NCBI RefSeq assembly: GCF_003626595.1
Contig: NZ_RBAK01000002.1
Span: 310,001 to 374,000 of the forward strand
Direction: 5' to 3'
Source of the DNA: Micromonospora endolithica
GTDB taxonomy: Bacteria > Actinomycetota > Actinomycetes > Mycobacteriales > Micromonosporaceae
DNA length: 64,000 nucleotides
Below the pieces are notes generated by a model. It was not told the DNA's origin. It did not search any database and saw only the letters and a program-made list of their open reading frames with translations. The position numbers were made by a program, and so were the translations under genes. The stretch's first letter is position 1; every line of letters begins with the position of its first letter. Below are positions 44,139 to 52,933 of this stretch, one piece after another.

Positions 44139-45320
44139 TTACGCGTCCCGTCCGGCGGCTTCGGTGCCCAGCAGCGCGTCGACGAACTGCGCGGGGTCGA
44201 ACGGAGCCAGGTCGTCCTTGCCCTCGCCGAGTCCGACCAGCTTCACCGGGATGCCCAGCTTGCGTTGCACGGCGATGACGATGCCGCCCTTGGCGGTGCC
44301 GTCGAGCTTGGTCAGCACCACCCCGGTCACGTTCACCACCTCGGTGAAGACGCGGGCCTGCTCCAGGCCGTTCTGCCCGGTGGTGGCGTCGAGGATCAGC
44401 AGTGTCTCGTCGATCGGGCCGTGCTTCTCCACCACCCGCTTGACCTTGCCCAGCTCGTCCATCAGGCCGACCTTGTTCTGCAGGCGGCCGGCGGTGTCGA
44501 TGAGGACCGTGTCCACCCCGGTGGCGGTGCCCCGCTTGACCGCGTCGAAGGCCACGCTGGCCGGGTCCGCGCCCTCCGGGCCCCGCACGGTCTCCGCGCC
44601 GACCCGGCCGGCCCAGGTCTCCAGCTGGTCGGCGGCGGCGGCGCGGAAGGTGTCGGCGGCGCCGAGGATCACGCTGCGCCCGTCGGCGACCAGCACCCGG
44701 GCGATCTTGCCGCAGGTGGTGGTCTTGCCGGCGCCGTTGACCCCGACGACCAGCAGCACCGCCGGCACGCCCTCCTTGGGTGCGGTGTGCAGCGACCGGT
44801 CCAGGCTCGGGTCGAGGGCGTTGACCAGTTCGGCGGCGAGCAGCGCACGCAACTCGCCGCCCGAGCGGGTGCCGAGCACCCGGGTCCGCTCCCGGAGCCG
44901 GTCGACGATCTCCCGGGTGGAGTCGATGCCCACGTCGGCGGTGATCAGGCTGTCCTCGATCTCCTCCCAGGTGTCCTCGTCCAGGTGGTCCCGGCTGAGC
45001 AGGCCGAGCAGGCCCTTGCCGAAGACGTTCTGCGAGCGGGACAGCCGGGAGCGCAGCCGGACCAGCCGCCCGGCGGTCGGCTCGGGGACCTCCAGCGGGG
45101 GCGCCTCGACCACCGGCGGCTCGACCAGGATGCCGGTGTTCAGGTCCGCCTCGGGCGCCTGCACCGGCGGCCCGGCGAGGTCCTCCTCGGCCCGGGTGTC
45201 GACCTCCGTCCGCGGCAGCGGCGGCTCGGGGCGCCGCCGCAGTCGCGGCACGACCAGCCCGAGGGCACCGAGGATCAGCACGCCGAGCAGGGCGAGTGCG
45301 ATGAGGAGGTATTCCGTCAT
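44139..45320 (-). CDS. ftsY: Signal recognition particle receptor FtsY
   Basis: A 393-residue protein with an N-terminal membrane anchor (LLIALALLGVLILGALGLVV, about 5-24), an acidic linker (about 30-95), and the NG domain with GVNGAGKTTTCGKIARVLV, DTAGRLQNKVGLMDEL and TKLDGTAKGGIVIAV. It docks Ffh-ribosome complexes at the membrane. The transmembrane anchor, replacing the usual long A domain, is common in actinobacteria. The ATG is at 45320. Confidence 0.96.
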   Translation of the reverse strand: MTEYLLIALALLGVLILGALGLVVPRLRRRPEPPLPRTEVDTRAEEDLAGPPVQAPEADLNTGILVEPPVVEAPPLEVPEPTAGRLVRLRSRLSRSQNVFGKGLLGLLSRDHLDEDTWEEIEDSLITADVGIDSTREIVDRLRERTRVLGTRSGGELRALLAAELVNALDPSLDRSLHTAPKEGVPAVLLVVGVNGAGKTTTCGKIARVLVADGRSVILGAADTFRAAAADQLETWAGRVGAETVRGPEGADPASVAFDAVKRGTATGVDTVLIDTAGRLQNKVGLMDELGKVKRVVEKHGPIDETLLILDATTGQNGLEQARVFTEVVNVTGVVLTKLDGTAKGGIVIAVQRKLGIPVKLVGLGEGKDDLAPFDPAQFVDALLGTEAAGRDA

Positions 45321-45470
45321 GCCGGAATCCTGTCAGATGGGGGCCACGGCGTCTCCACCACCGCTCTGCCCGCGGGCGACGCGGGCGGGCGTAATCTCGT
45401 GGCGGCCAGCAGTGGTGCGACCGCCGGCAGGGTAGTAAAGATGAAGCCCGCTCATCCTGGAGGTCCGTAC

Positions 45471-47177
45471 ATGCCCGCCGCACACCTGCTCATCGGTCCC
45501 CTGCTGCGGCGGGTGGTCGACACGCGGGCCACCGTCTGGGTGGAGACCAGCGCGCCCGCGGTGGTCACCGTCCGCACGGCCGACGGCGCCACCGGCAGCG
45601 CGCCGACCTTCTCCGCGTACGACCACCACTACGCCCTGGTCGTGGTGACCGGCCTCACGCCGGACAGCGCGACGACGTACGAGGTGCTGATCGACGACGA
45701 GGTGGCCTGGCCGGTGCCGCGCGGCGGGTTCCCGCCGAGCGTGATCCGCACCCGCGCGGCCGACGACGCCGACCAGCCGGTCCGGCTGGTCTTCGGCTCC
45801 TGCCGGGAGACCACCCAGCACGCCACCGCCCGCAAGCTGCCGCCGGACGCGCTGGACGCGTACGCCCGGCGGCTGATCGCCGACCCGGATCCGGCCGCCC
45901 TGCCCGACCTGGTCGTGCTGCTCGGCGACCAGGTGTACGCCGACGAGACCTCCCCGACGGTCAAGCGGCTGCTCAGGCGACGCCGGCGGCGGCCGAAGGG
46001 CGCGCCGAGCGACCAGGTGGTCAGCTTCGACGAGTACACCAAGCTCTATCTGGAGTCGTGGCGTGATCCGGAGATCCGCTGGCTCTTCTCCACGGTGCCC
46101 ACCGTGATGATCTTCGACGACCACGAGGTCATCGACGACTGGAACACCTCCGCCTCCTGGCGGACCGACATGCGCGAGCAGCCGTGGTGGGCCGAGCGGA
46201 TCGGCAGCGGCCTCGCCTCCTACTGGGTCTACCAGCACCTGGGCAACCTCTCCCCGGACGAGATCGCGGCCGACCCGGTGTACACGAAGGTGATCGCCGC
46301 CGAGGACGCCACCGGCGTGCTGAAGGAGTTCGGCCACCGGGTCGACCAGGAGTCCGACCTCGCCCACGACACCGAGCGGTGGCGGGCGGTGCAGTACCAG
46401 TGGAGCTACGCCCTCGACCTCGGCCGGACCCGCCTGGTGATGCTCGACAACCGGTGCAGCCGGGTGCTGGAGCGGGGCCGGCGGGCCATGCTGCCGCCGG
46501 GCGAGTGGTCCTGGTTCCTCGACCAGGCCCACGGCGTCTACGACCACCTGGTCGTGGGCTGCTCGCTGCCCTGGCTGCTCCCGCCGGGCATCCACCACGT
46601 GGAGGCGTGGAACGAGAAGCTCGCCGACTCGCCGCGCGGCTGGGTGGCCGGGCTGTCCGAGCGGCTGCGCCGCGCCCTGGACCTGGAGCACTGGGCCGCC
46701 TTCCGTCGCTCGTTCGAGGGGCTCGGCGCGCTCTTCGCCCGGATCGGCACCGGGGCGCCGGGCACGCCGGGCGATCGGGTCGGCGCCGGTCCGGCGTACG
46801 CGCCACCGGCGTCGATCAGCGTGCTCTCCGGCGACGTGCACCACTCGTACGTGGCCCGGGCCCGGTTCACCGACGCGGACGTGGTCACCCCGGTGCACCA
46901 GCTCACCTGCTCGCCGATCCACAACCAGGTGCCGGCCGGGATGCGTCCGCTGATGCGGCTGGGCTGGTCGCCGGGGCCGTCCGGGGCGACCCGGGCGCTG
47001 GCCCGTACGGCGGGGGTGCGCCGGCCGACGGTGCGCTGGCGCAAGCTCGCCGGCCCGTACTTCGGCAACGCGGTGGCGACCCTGACCCACACCGGTCGCG
47101 CCGCCGAGGTGACCATGGAGGGCACCACCGGCGATGGGCACCTGCGCCCGGTGATGCGCCGGCGACTCACCGAGTAA
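45471..47177 (+). CDS. PhoD-like metallophosphatase
   Basis: A 568-residue protein of the PhoD/alkaline phosphatase D group. An N-terminal fibronectin-like domain (about 1-95) precedes VFGSCRET, VVLLGDQVYADETS, MIFDDHEVIDDWN and VLSGDVHHSYVA, which hold the metal ligands. There is no obvious signal peptide or Tat motif at this start, unlike secreted PhoD, so it may be intracellular. ATG 45471 has GGAGGT 5 nt upstream; ATG 45441 is in frame. The TAA stop is part of repeat copy D. Confidence 0.88.
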   Translation: MPAAHLLIGPLLRRVVDTRATVWVETSAPAVVTVRTADGATGSAPTFSAYDHHYALVVVTGLTPDSATTYEVLIDDEVAWPVPRGGFPPSVIRTRAADDADQPVRLVFGSCRETTQHATARKLPPDALDAYARRLIADPDPAALPDLVVLLGDQVYADETSPTVKRLLRRRRRRPKGAPSDQVVSFDEYTKLYLESWRDPEIRWLFSTVPTVMIFDDHEVIDDWNTSASWRTDMREQPWWAERIGSGLASYWVYQHLGNLSPDEIAADPVYTKVIAAEDATGVLKEFGHRVDQESDLAHDTERWRAVQYQWSYALDLGRTRLVMLDNRCSRVLERGRRAMLPPGEWSWFLDQAHGVYDHLVVGCSLPWLLPPGIHHVEAWNEKLADSPRGWVAGLSERLRRALDLEHWAAFRRSFEGLGALFARIGTGAPGTPGDRVGAGPAYAPPASISVLSGDVHHSYVARARFTDADVVTPVHQLTCSPIHNQVPAGMRPLMRLGWSPGPSGATRALARTAGVRRPTVRWRKLAGPYFGNAVATLTHTGRAAEVTMEGTTGDGHLRPVMRRRLTE

Positions 47178-47229
47178 GGAAGGGCCCTTTATTAACGCCT
47201 CGTGTAGAGGAAGGGCCCCCTATTAACGT
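47175..47229 (+). repeat. Double-palindrome repeat, copy D
   Basis: Starts with the TAA stop of the PhoD-like gene: TAAGGAAGGGCCCTTTATTA, then ACGCCTCGTGTAG, then AGGAAGGGCCCCCTATTAAC. The spacer GCCTCGTGTAG is the same as in copy A. Confidence 0.9.
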
Positions 47230-47286
47230 GGCTGGAAGGCGAAAAACGTTCGTGGGATGTCAGGCGTGGGCACCAGAATGGCCGGC

Positions 47287-47808
47287 ATGACCTGGCGAGC
47301 ACCGGAGATCAACCGGACCCCCGAACCGTACGTCGGCGACGAGCGCACCCTGCTGGAGGGCTGGCTCGACTACCACCGGCAGACCCTGCTGCTCAAGTGC
47401 GCCGGCCTCACCGCCGAGCAGTTGAAGACGCCCAGCGTCGCACCGTCCGGCCTGACCCTGCTCGGCCTGGTCCGACACCTGGCCGAGGTGGAGGCGTGGT
47501 GGTTCCGGGAGAACGCCGCCGGCGAGACGGTCGACTACCCCTACTTCACGGAGGAGAACCCCGACGCCGACCACGACGTCCGCGACGCCGACCCCGAGGC
47601 CGACTTCGCCACCTTCCACCGCCAGGTGGAGCTGGCCCGCGCGGCGGCGGCCGGCCGGTCGCTCGACCAGACGTTCGTCGAGGTCGGCCCGAAGAAGCGG
47701 ACGTTCAACCTGCGCTGGGTCTACCTGCACATGATCGAGGAGTACGCCCGGCACAACGGCCACGCCGACCTGATCCGGGAACGCATCGACGGCGCCACCG
47801 GCGAGTGA
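47287..47808 (+). CDS. DinB-family protein (DUF664-like)
   Basis: A 173-residue four-helix-bundle protein: PEPYVGDERTLLEGWLDYHR starts the first helix, LVRHLAEVEAWWFRE and LRWVYLHMIEEYARHNGHAD hold the three His ligands of the DinB metal site. Members include thiol-dependent transferases using mycothiol and many proteins of unknown role. ATG 47287 was preferred to 47257 and 47278 because homology of the type MTWRAPE begins here. Confidence 0.88.
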   Translation: MTWRAPEINRTPEPYVGDERTLLEGWLDYHRQTLLLKCAGLTAEQLKTPSVAPSGLTLLGLVRHLAEVEAWWFRENAAGETVDYPYFTEENPDADHDVRDADPEADFATFHRQVELARAAAAGRSLDQTFVEVGPKKRTFNLRWVYLHMIEEYARHNGHADLIRERIDGATGE

Positions 47809-47820
47809 CCGCCGCGCCGG

Positions 47821-48447
47821 TCAGCCGCCCGTGGCCAGAGCCGCCCGCAGGTAGCGCAGGTCCCCCGAGCCGCTCCACCGGTGCGCGGACAGGCCGGCGG
47901 CGCGGGCACCCCGGACCGCCCAGTCCTCGTCGTCGACGAACAGCACCCGGGCCGGGGGCGTGGCGAGCGCCTCGCACGCCGCCTGGAAGTACTCCTTCGC
48001 CGGCTTGTGCACCCCGAGCACCGAGGAGTTGACCACCACGTCCAGCTCGCCGACCAGCCCGAGCGCGGCCAGGTCGGCGTCGAGCAGGTCGGTGGCGTTG
48101 GTGCCGAGCCCCACCCGGACGCCGCCGGCCCGCACCTCGCGGACGAAGTCCAACACCTCCGGGTCCACCTCGCCGCGGTAGCGCTGCCACTGCTCGACGG
48201 CGGCGCGGGCCCGCTCCGGGCCGCCCGCCGAGTCGGCGAGCGCGTCGGCCACGCTGGTCACCCAGTCGGCGTGGCTGACCCGGCCGGTCACCACCGGCTG
48301 GAGCCGGCCCCACTGCATGGCGATCTCGGTGAGGACACCCTCGGAGAGGCCGTACTCCCGCTCCACGCCGCTCGCCACCGACGGGTCCCACCGGCGCAGC
48401 ACGCCGTCGAAGTCCACCAGGAGGGCGGTCGCGCGTTCCCGAGCCAC
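47821..48447 (-). CDS. HAD-superfamily hydrolase
   Basis: A 208-residue HAD phosphatase: motif I LLVDFDGVLRRWDP (nucleophile Asp12 region), motif II LGTNATD with Thr in place of Ser, motif III HKPAKEYF and motif IV RVLFVDDEDW. The cap is a short helical C1 type. The substrate is probably a small phosphorylated metabolite. Its GTG shares one base with the smc stop codon, so it is translationally coupled to smc. Confidence 0.92.
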   Translation of the reverse strand: MARERATALLVDFDGVLRRWDPSVASGVEREYGLSEGVLTEIAMQWGRLQPVVTGRVSHADWVTSVADALADSAGGPERARAAVEQWQRYRGEVDPEVLDFVREVRAGGVRVGLGTNATDLLDADLAALGLVGELDVVVNSSVLGVHKPAKEYFQAACEALATPPARVLFVDDEDWAVRGARAAGLSAHRWSGSGDLRYLRAALATGG

Positions 48448-51400
48448 TAACTGTTCTCCTCGTCGTTGGAGTCGCGGCCGGGCCGCGCGGTCTCCCCGTC
48501 GGCCCGGTTGAGCCGCTGACTGATCACCTGGGTGACGCCGTTGCGCATGGTGACGCCGTACAGCGCGTCGGCGACCTCCATCGTCCGCTTCTGGTGCGTG
48601 ATGACGATCAGCTGGCTCTTCTCCCGCAACTGTGCCAGCAACGTGATCAGTCGCCCCAGGTTGACGTCGTCCAGCGCCGCCTCGACCTCGTCCATGATGT
48701 AGAACGGGCTGGGCCGGGCGCGGAAGATCGCCACCAGCATCGCCACCGCGGTCAGCGACCGCTCACCGCCGGACAGCAGCGACAACCGCTTGATCTTCTT
48801 GCCCGGCGGGCGGGCCTCCACCTCGACGCCGGTGGTGAGCAGGTCGTCCGGGTCGGTCAGGATCAGCCGCCCCTCGCCGCCGGGGAACAGCACCGTGAAG
48901 ACCTGCTCGAACTCCCGGGCGGTGTCGGCGAACGCGCTGGCGAAGACCTCCAGGATCCGGTCGTCCACGTCCTTGACCACGGTCAGCAGGTCCCGCCGGG
49001 TGGCCTTCAGGTCCTCCAACTGCTCGGAGAGGAACTTGAAGCGCTCCTCCAGGGCGGCGAACTCCTCCAGGGCCAGCGGGTTGACCTTGCCGAGCAGGGC
49101 CAGTTCCCGTTCCGCCTTGGCGGCCCGCTTCTCCTGGACCGGCCGCTCGTAGCGCACCGGCTCCGGCACCGGCAGGCCGTCCCGCTCGGCCGCCGCCACG
49201 TCGACCTGGGTGGGTGGCACCGGCTGCTGCGGCCCGTACTCGGCGACCAGGGTCTCCACGTCCAGGCCGAAGTCCTCGGCGGCCTTCGCCTCCAACTGCT
49301 CGATGCGCATCCGCTGCTCGGCGCGGGCAACCTCGTCCCGGTGCACCTGGCTGGTCAGCCGCTCCAGCTCCGCGCCGAGGCGTTTCGCGGCACCGCGTAC
49401 CTCCTGGAGCTCCGCCTCCCGCGCGGCCCGTTCCCGCGCGACCGCGTCGCGGTGCTCCTCGGCCCGCGCGATCGAGGTGGTGAGGTGGGTCAGCGCCGCC
49501 CGGGCGCCGCCGGCCACGGCCCGCGCGATGCCGGCGCCCCGGGTCCGGGCCGCCCGCCGCGCGGCGGCGCGCTCCCGCGCGGCCCGCTCCGCCGCGGCCT
49601 GCCGGCGCAGCGAGTCGGCGCGGCCGGCGATCGAGGACACCCGCTCCTCGGCGGTACGCACGGCGAGCCGGACCTCCATCTCGTTCTGCCGGGCACCGGG
49701 GACCATCGCGGCGAGCTGGTCCCGCTCCTCGCTGGACGGCTCGGCGTCGATCGGGGTCTCCTCGGCCAGCCGCAGCCGCTCCTCCAGCTCGGCCAGGGTG
49801 AGCAGGTCCCGTTCCCGGGCCGCCTCGGCGCGGGCCCGCGACTCACCGAGCCGGTCGGTCTCCGCCTTCGCCGAACGGGCGGCGGCGCCCAGCTCGGCCA
49901 GCCGCCGGGCGGCGGCGTTGCGGTGACTCTCCGCCTCCCGCTTCGCCGCGGCGGCGTGCTGCACCGCCTCCTTCGCCGCGGCCACCTCGGCGCGCGCGTC
50001 GACCAGTTGCCCGCGCAGCTCGGCGCTGGTCCGCTCGGCGGCGAGCCGGTCCGCGCGGGCCTCCTCGACGGCCGCCTGGACCTCGATGAAGCTGGGTGCC
50101 TTGGCCGACCCGCCGGCCGCCGCGTACGCGCCGACCACGTCGCCTTCCGGGGTGACCGCGCGCAGCTCGGTGTTGCCCGCGACCACCTCGGCCGCCGCCG
50201 CGAGATCGTCGACGACCACCACGTCGCGCAACGCGCGGTGCACGGCGGGACGGATGTCGGTGGCGCACTCGACCAGGTCGGGGGCCCAGCGGGCACCGGT
50301 GGGGAGCTCCGGGCGCAGCGCGTCGGCGGGCCCGTCCATGCCCGGCCCGGCGGGACTGCCGACCAGCAGGCCGGCTCGGCCCGCATCGCTGATCTTGAGC
50401 AGGCGCATCGCCTCGACGGCCTCGTCGACCCCGCTGACGGCGACCGCGTCGGCGAGGCCACCGAGCGCGGCGGCGAGCGCGGCCTCGTGCCCGGACGCCA
50501 CGGTGAGCAGCCCGGCGAGGCTCCCCAGCAGCCCGGGTACGTCGTCGGCGCGGGCCAGCAGCGCGCCCGCGCCGTCCTTGCGGCGCAGGCCCAGGGCGAG
50601 CGCCTCCTCGCGGGCCTTCCCGGTCGCGGCGTCCTTCTCGGCGGCCCGCTCGGCGTCGCTCAGCGACCGCACGGTGGCCTGCGCGCGTTCCTGGGCGGCC
50701 ACCGCCTCCGCGTGCCGCGCGTCCAGGTCGGCGTTGTCCCGGTCCGCCTCGGTGGACTGCGCGGCGACCGCGTCCAGGTCCGCCTGCGCCTTCTCGGCCC
50801 GGCCCAGCGCGTCGGTGTGCGCGATGGCGAGGCGTTCGATCTCCTCACCCGCGGTGGCGGTACGCGCCCGCGCCGAGTTGACCTGCCCGGTCAGCCGGGC
50901 CAGCCCCTCCCGCCGGTCGGCGATGGCCCTGGCCGCGGCGACCAGTTCGCGTTCCGCCGCGGCGAGCTGGCGCTCCAGCTCCTGCCGGTGCTCCACCGCC
51001 TCGGCCAGCCGGATCTGGTCGTCGGTGAGCGCGGCGCGCAGCTCCTCCTCCTGCTCGCGGACCCGTTCCGCCTCCGCCTCCAGCTGGTTCGGGTCGCGCC
51101 CCGGTCGCTCGTCGTCCGGGGTCGCGCTGAGGTGGCGCAGCCGTTCCCGGGCCAGTTGCTCGATCGACCGGAACCGTTCCTGGAGGGCGGACAGCTTGTA
51201 CCAGGTGTCCTGGGCGGCGGCGAGCAGCGGCGCGTCCTCGGCGAGGGCGGCCTCCAGCTCGGCGAGGCGGGCCTGGACCTCGACGTGCTCGGCCTCGACC
51301 TGCTCCCGGCGTTCGCGCACCGCCGTCTCGTCGGCGATCTCCCGGTCCAGCGTGCCGCGCAGGGTGGCCAGGTCGTCGGCGAGCAGGCGGAGCCGGGCGT

Positions 51401-52070
51401 CGCGCAGGTTCGCCTGGATGGCGGCGGCACGGCGGGCGACCTCGGCCTGCCGGCCCAACGGCTTGAGCTGGCGGCGCAACTCGGCGGTGAGATCGGTGAG
51501 CCGGTTGAGGTTGACCTGCATCGCGTCGAGCTTCCGCAGCGCCTTCTCCTTGCGCTTGCGGTGCTTCAGGACGCCGGCCGCCTCCTCGATGAACGACCGC
51601 CGGTCCTCCGGCTTGGCGTGCAGCATGCCGTCCAGGCGTCCCTGGCCGACGATGATGTGCATCTCCCGGCCGATGCCGGAGTCGCTGAGCAGCTCCTGGA
51701 TGTCCAGCAGGCGGCAGGAGTCGCCGTTGATCTCGTACTCGCTCTCGCCGGAGCGGAACATCCGGCGGGTGATGGAGACCTCGGTGTACTCGATGGGCAG
51801 CGCGCCGTCGGTGTTGTCGATCGTCAGGGTCACCTCGGCGCGGCCCAGCGGGGCGCGGCCGGCGGTGCCGGCGAAGATCACGTCCTCCATCTTGCCGCCG
51901 CGCAGGGCCTTCGCCCCCTGTTCGCCGAGGACCCAGGCGATGGCGTCGACGACGTTGGACTTGCCGGAGCCGTTGGGACCCACCACGCAGGTGATCCCCG
52001 GTTCCAGCTTCAGTGTCGTCGCGGAGGCGAAGGACTTGAAGCCCTTCACCGTCAGGCTCTTGAGATGCAC
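48447..52070 (-). CDS. smc: Chromosome segregation protein SMC
   Basis: A 1207-residue SMC protein: Walker A GPNGSGKSNVVDAIAWVLGE near residues 32-51, a first coiled coil to about 505, a hinge around 510-660 (DDVPGLLGSLAGLLTV onward), a second coil, and the signature LSLLSGGERSLTAVAML with Walker B PFYIMDEVEAALDD at the C-terminal head. It compacts and segregates chromosomes with ScpA/ScpB, which are not in the window. The ATG has GAGAAGG upstream and a -10 TAGGCT at 52134-52139. HAD hydrolase follows with a one-base overlap. Confidence 0.98.
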   Translation of the reverse strand: MHLKSLTVKGFKSFASATTLKLEPGITCVVGPNGSGKSNVVDAIAWVLGEQGAKALRGGKMEDVIFAGTAGRAPLGRAEVTLTIDNTDGALPIEYTEVSITRRMFRSGESEYEINGDSCRLLDIQELLSDSGIGREMHIIVGQGRLDGMLHAKPEDRRSFIEEAAGVLKHRKRKEKALRKLDAMQVNLNRLTDLTAELRRQLKPLGRQAEVARRAAAIQANLRDARLRLLADDLATLRGTLDREIADETAVRERREQVEAEHVEVQARLAELEAALAEDAPLLAAAQDTWYKLSALQERFRSIEQLARERLRHLSATPDDERPGRDPNQLEAEAERVREQEEELRAALTDDQIRLAEAVEHRQELERQLAAAERELVAAARAIADRREGLARLTGQVNSARARTATAGEEIERLAIAHTDALGRAEKAQADLDAVAAQSTEADRDNADLDARHAEAVAAQERAQATVRSLSDAERAAEKDAATGKAREEALALGLRRKDGAGALLARADDVPGLLGSLAGLLTVASGHEAALAAALGGLADAVAVSGVDEAVEAMRLLKISDAGRAGLLVGSPAGPGMDGPADALRPELPTGARWAPDLVECATDIRPAVHRALRDVVVVDDLAAAAEVVAGNTELRAVTPEGDVVGAYAAAGGSAKAPSFIEVQAAVEEARADRLAAERTSAELRGQLVDARAEVAAAKEAVQHAAAAKREAESHRNAAARRLAELGAAARSAKAETDRLGESRARAEAARERDLLTLAELEERLRLAEETPIDAEPSSEERDQLAAMVPGARQNEMEVRLAVRTAEERVSSIAGRADSLRRQAAAERAARERAAARRAARTRGAGIARAVAGGARAALTHLTTSIARAEEHRDAVARERAAREAELQEVRGAAKRLGAELERLTSQVHRDEVARAEQRMRIEQLEAKAAEDFGLDVETLVAEYGPQQPVPPTQVDVAAAERDGLPVPEPVRYERPVQEKRAAKAERELALLGKVNPLALEEFAALEERFKFLSEQLEDLKATRRDLLTVVKDVDDRILEVFASAFADTAREFEQVFTVLFPGGEGRLILTDPDDLLTTGVEVEARPPGKKIKRLSLLSGGERSLTAVAMLVAIFRARPSPFYIMDEVEAALDDVNLGRLITLLAQLREKSQLIVITHQKRTMEVADALYGVTMRNGVTQVISQRLNRADGETARPGRDSNDEENS

Positions 52071-52133
52071 CTTCTCGATCCTCGTCCGGTGGACGCCGTA
52101 CCGTCGCCGGCTGCGCGGACCTGGTCAACCCGC

Positions 52134-52139
52134 AGCCTA
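52134..52139 (-). promoter_or_regulatory. -10 element TAGGCT for smc
   Basis: Minus-strand TAGGCT; initiation near 52127 would give a leader of about 56 nt with GAGAAGG before the smc ATG. Confidence 0.45.
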
Positions 52140-52299
52140 ACCCGCTGCCGGCGAGCACCCGGTACGCGACCCACCTGGCGGCGGCCGTCGCGGCGGCCCG
52201 CTTTCACGTTCCGCTCGCTTCCGATCACCGTCGGGACAGTTCCCGGGCCGGACGGACAAGATCGTCAAATGGTCGGCACGAATTGGTGCGGACAGAGCC

Positions 52300-52332
52300 G
52301 CGCGCCGGCACATAAGTGTCGGCGCGCTTTTT
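52300..52332 (+). terminator. Intrinsic terminator without an upstream gene
   Basis: GCGCGCCGGCAC (52300-52311), loop ATAA, GTGTCGGCGCGC (52316-52327), then TTTTT: a 12-bp stem with one G-U pair and a U-tract in the plus orientation. The nearest plus-strand gene ends more than 4 kb upstream. Confidence 0.88.
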
Positions 52333-52369
52333 CACAGGTGGTGCGATTCAGTTTTACCCGACTCGAAGA

Positions 52370-52564
52370 TCAGGTCAGCGCGGGCTCGGCGAGCCGGAAC
52401 AGGTCGTCCGCCTCCGACGCCGCCGCCGCGAGCCGATCGTTCTCGGCACGCAGACGCGTGATCTCGAACTCCAGTGCCTGGACCGTGGCACGAAGTCGGG
52501 TGACCTCGTCGAGCAGACGCCGGTCGGGCGCCGCACCTACGTGGCCGTACAGGGCCTTCGCCAT
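52370..52564 (-). CDS. Small coiled-coil protein, 64 residues
   Basis: ATG 52564 has AAGGAG 5 nt upstream and a sigma-70 promoter about 110 bp before it, so the gene is well supported. The protein, MAKALYGHVGAAPDRRLLDE onward, has a heptad helix VTRLRATVQALEFEITRLRAEN suggesting a coiled-coil dimer. I know similar short proteins in many actinomycetes but no assigned function. No membrane segment. Confidence 0.8.
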   Translation of the reverse strand: MAKALYGHVGAAPDRRLLDEVTRLRATVQALEFEITRLRAENDRLAAAASEADDLFRLAEPALT

Positions 52565-52676
52565 AATGACTCCTTGATATGCGCTGCCGGAAAGGCCGGC
52601 CAACGCGCGCCCACTCGTACGCGGCTGTCATCCCAGGCGATTCTGGGCATGAGCGGGCGCGACTGGCGACACCTAC

Positions 52677-52706
52677 ATATTGAGCCGACACCCCCTCATT
52701 CGTCAA
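52677..52706 (-). promoter_or_regulatory. Sigma-70-type promoter for the coiled-coil gene
   Basis: On the minus strand, TTGACG (52701-52706), 18 bp, CAATAT (52677-52682). Transcription would start near 52670 with a leader of about 105 nt. It is among the most consensus-like promoters in the window. Confidence 0.6.
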
Positions 52707-52933
52707 GTTCTCGCAGGCCGTAGATCATCTCTACGTCGACCTGTCCACTTGTCGGGGGTTGCCTCACGGCGCGGACACGCTCTGTCCGGACCACCTCACT
52801 CTACGCCCGCAATCACCGGAAGTCGCCACCCCGACGCCCCGGTTCCCCTTAACTCTTCCTTAGCCACGTTGCCGCGCCCAGGGCCGACACGTAGCGTCAC
52901 CCCGGCCCGCAACCGACCCCTGGAGGCTGAGGC

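Larger units (their letters stand above)
52071..52369. other. Region upstream of smc without a protein gene
   Basis: This 299-bp region holds the smc promoter, a GC-rich central part, an AT-richer segment (about 52255-52290) and a plus-strand intrinsic terminator at 52300-52332. No plus-strand protein-coding frame is convincing, so a small RNA is possible. Confidence 0.45.

Noticed and set aside
48594..52577. 1327-codon plus-strand open frame
   Set aside because: Antisense to smc and with the same composition bias; no domain motifs.
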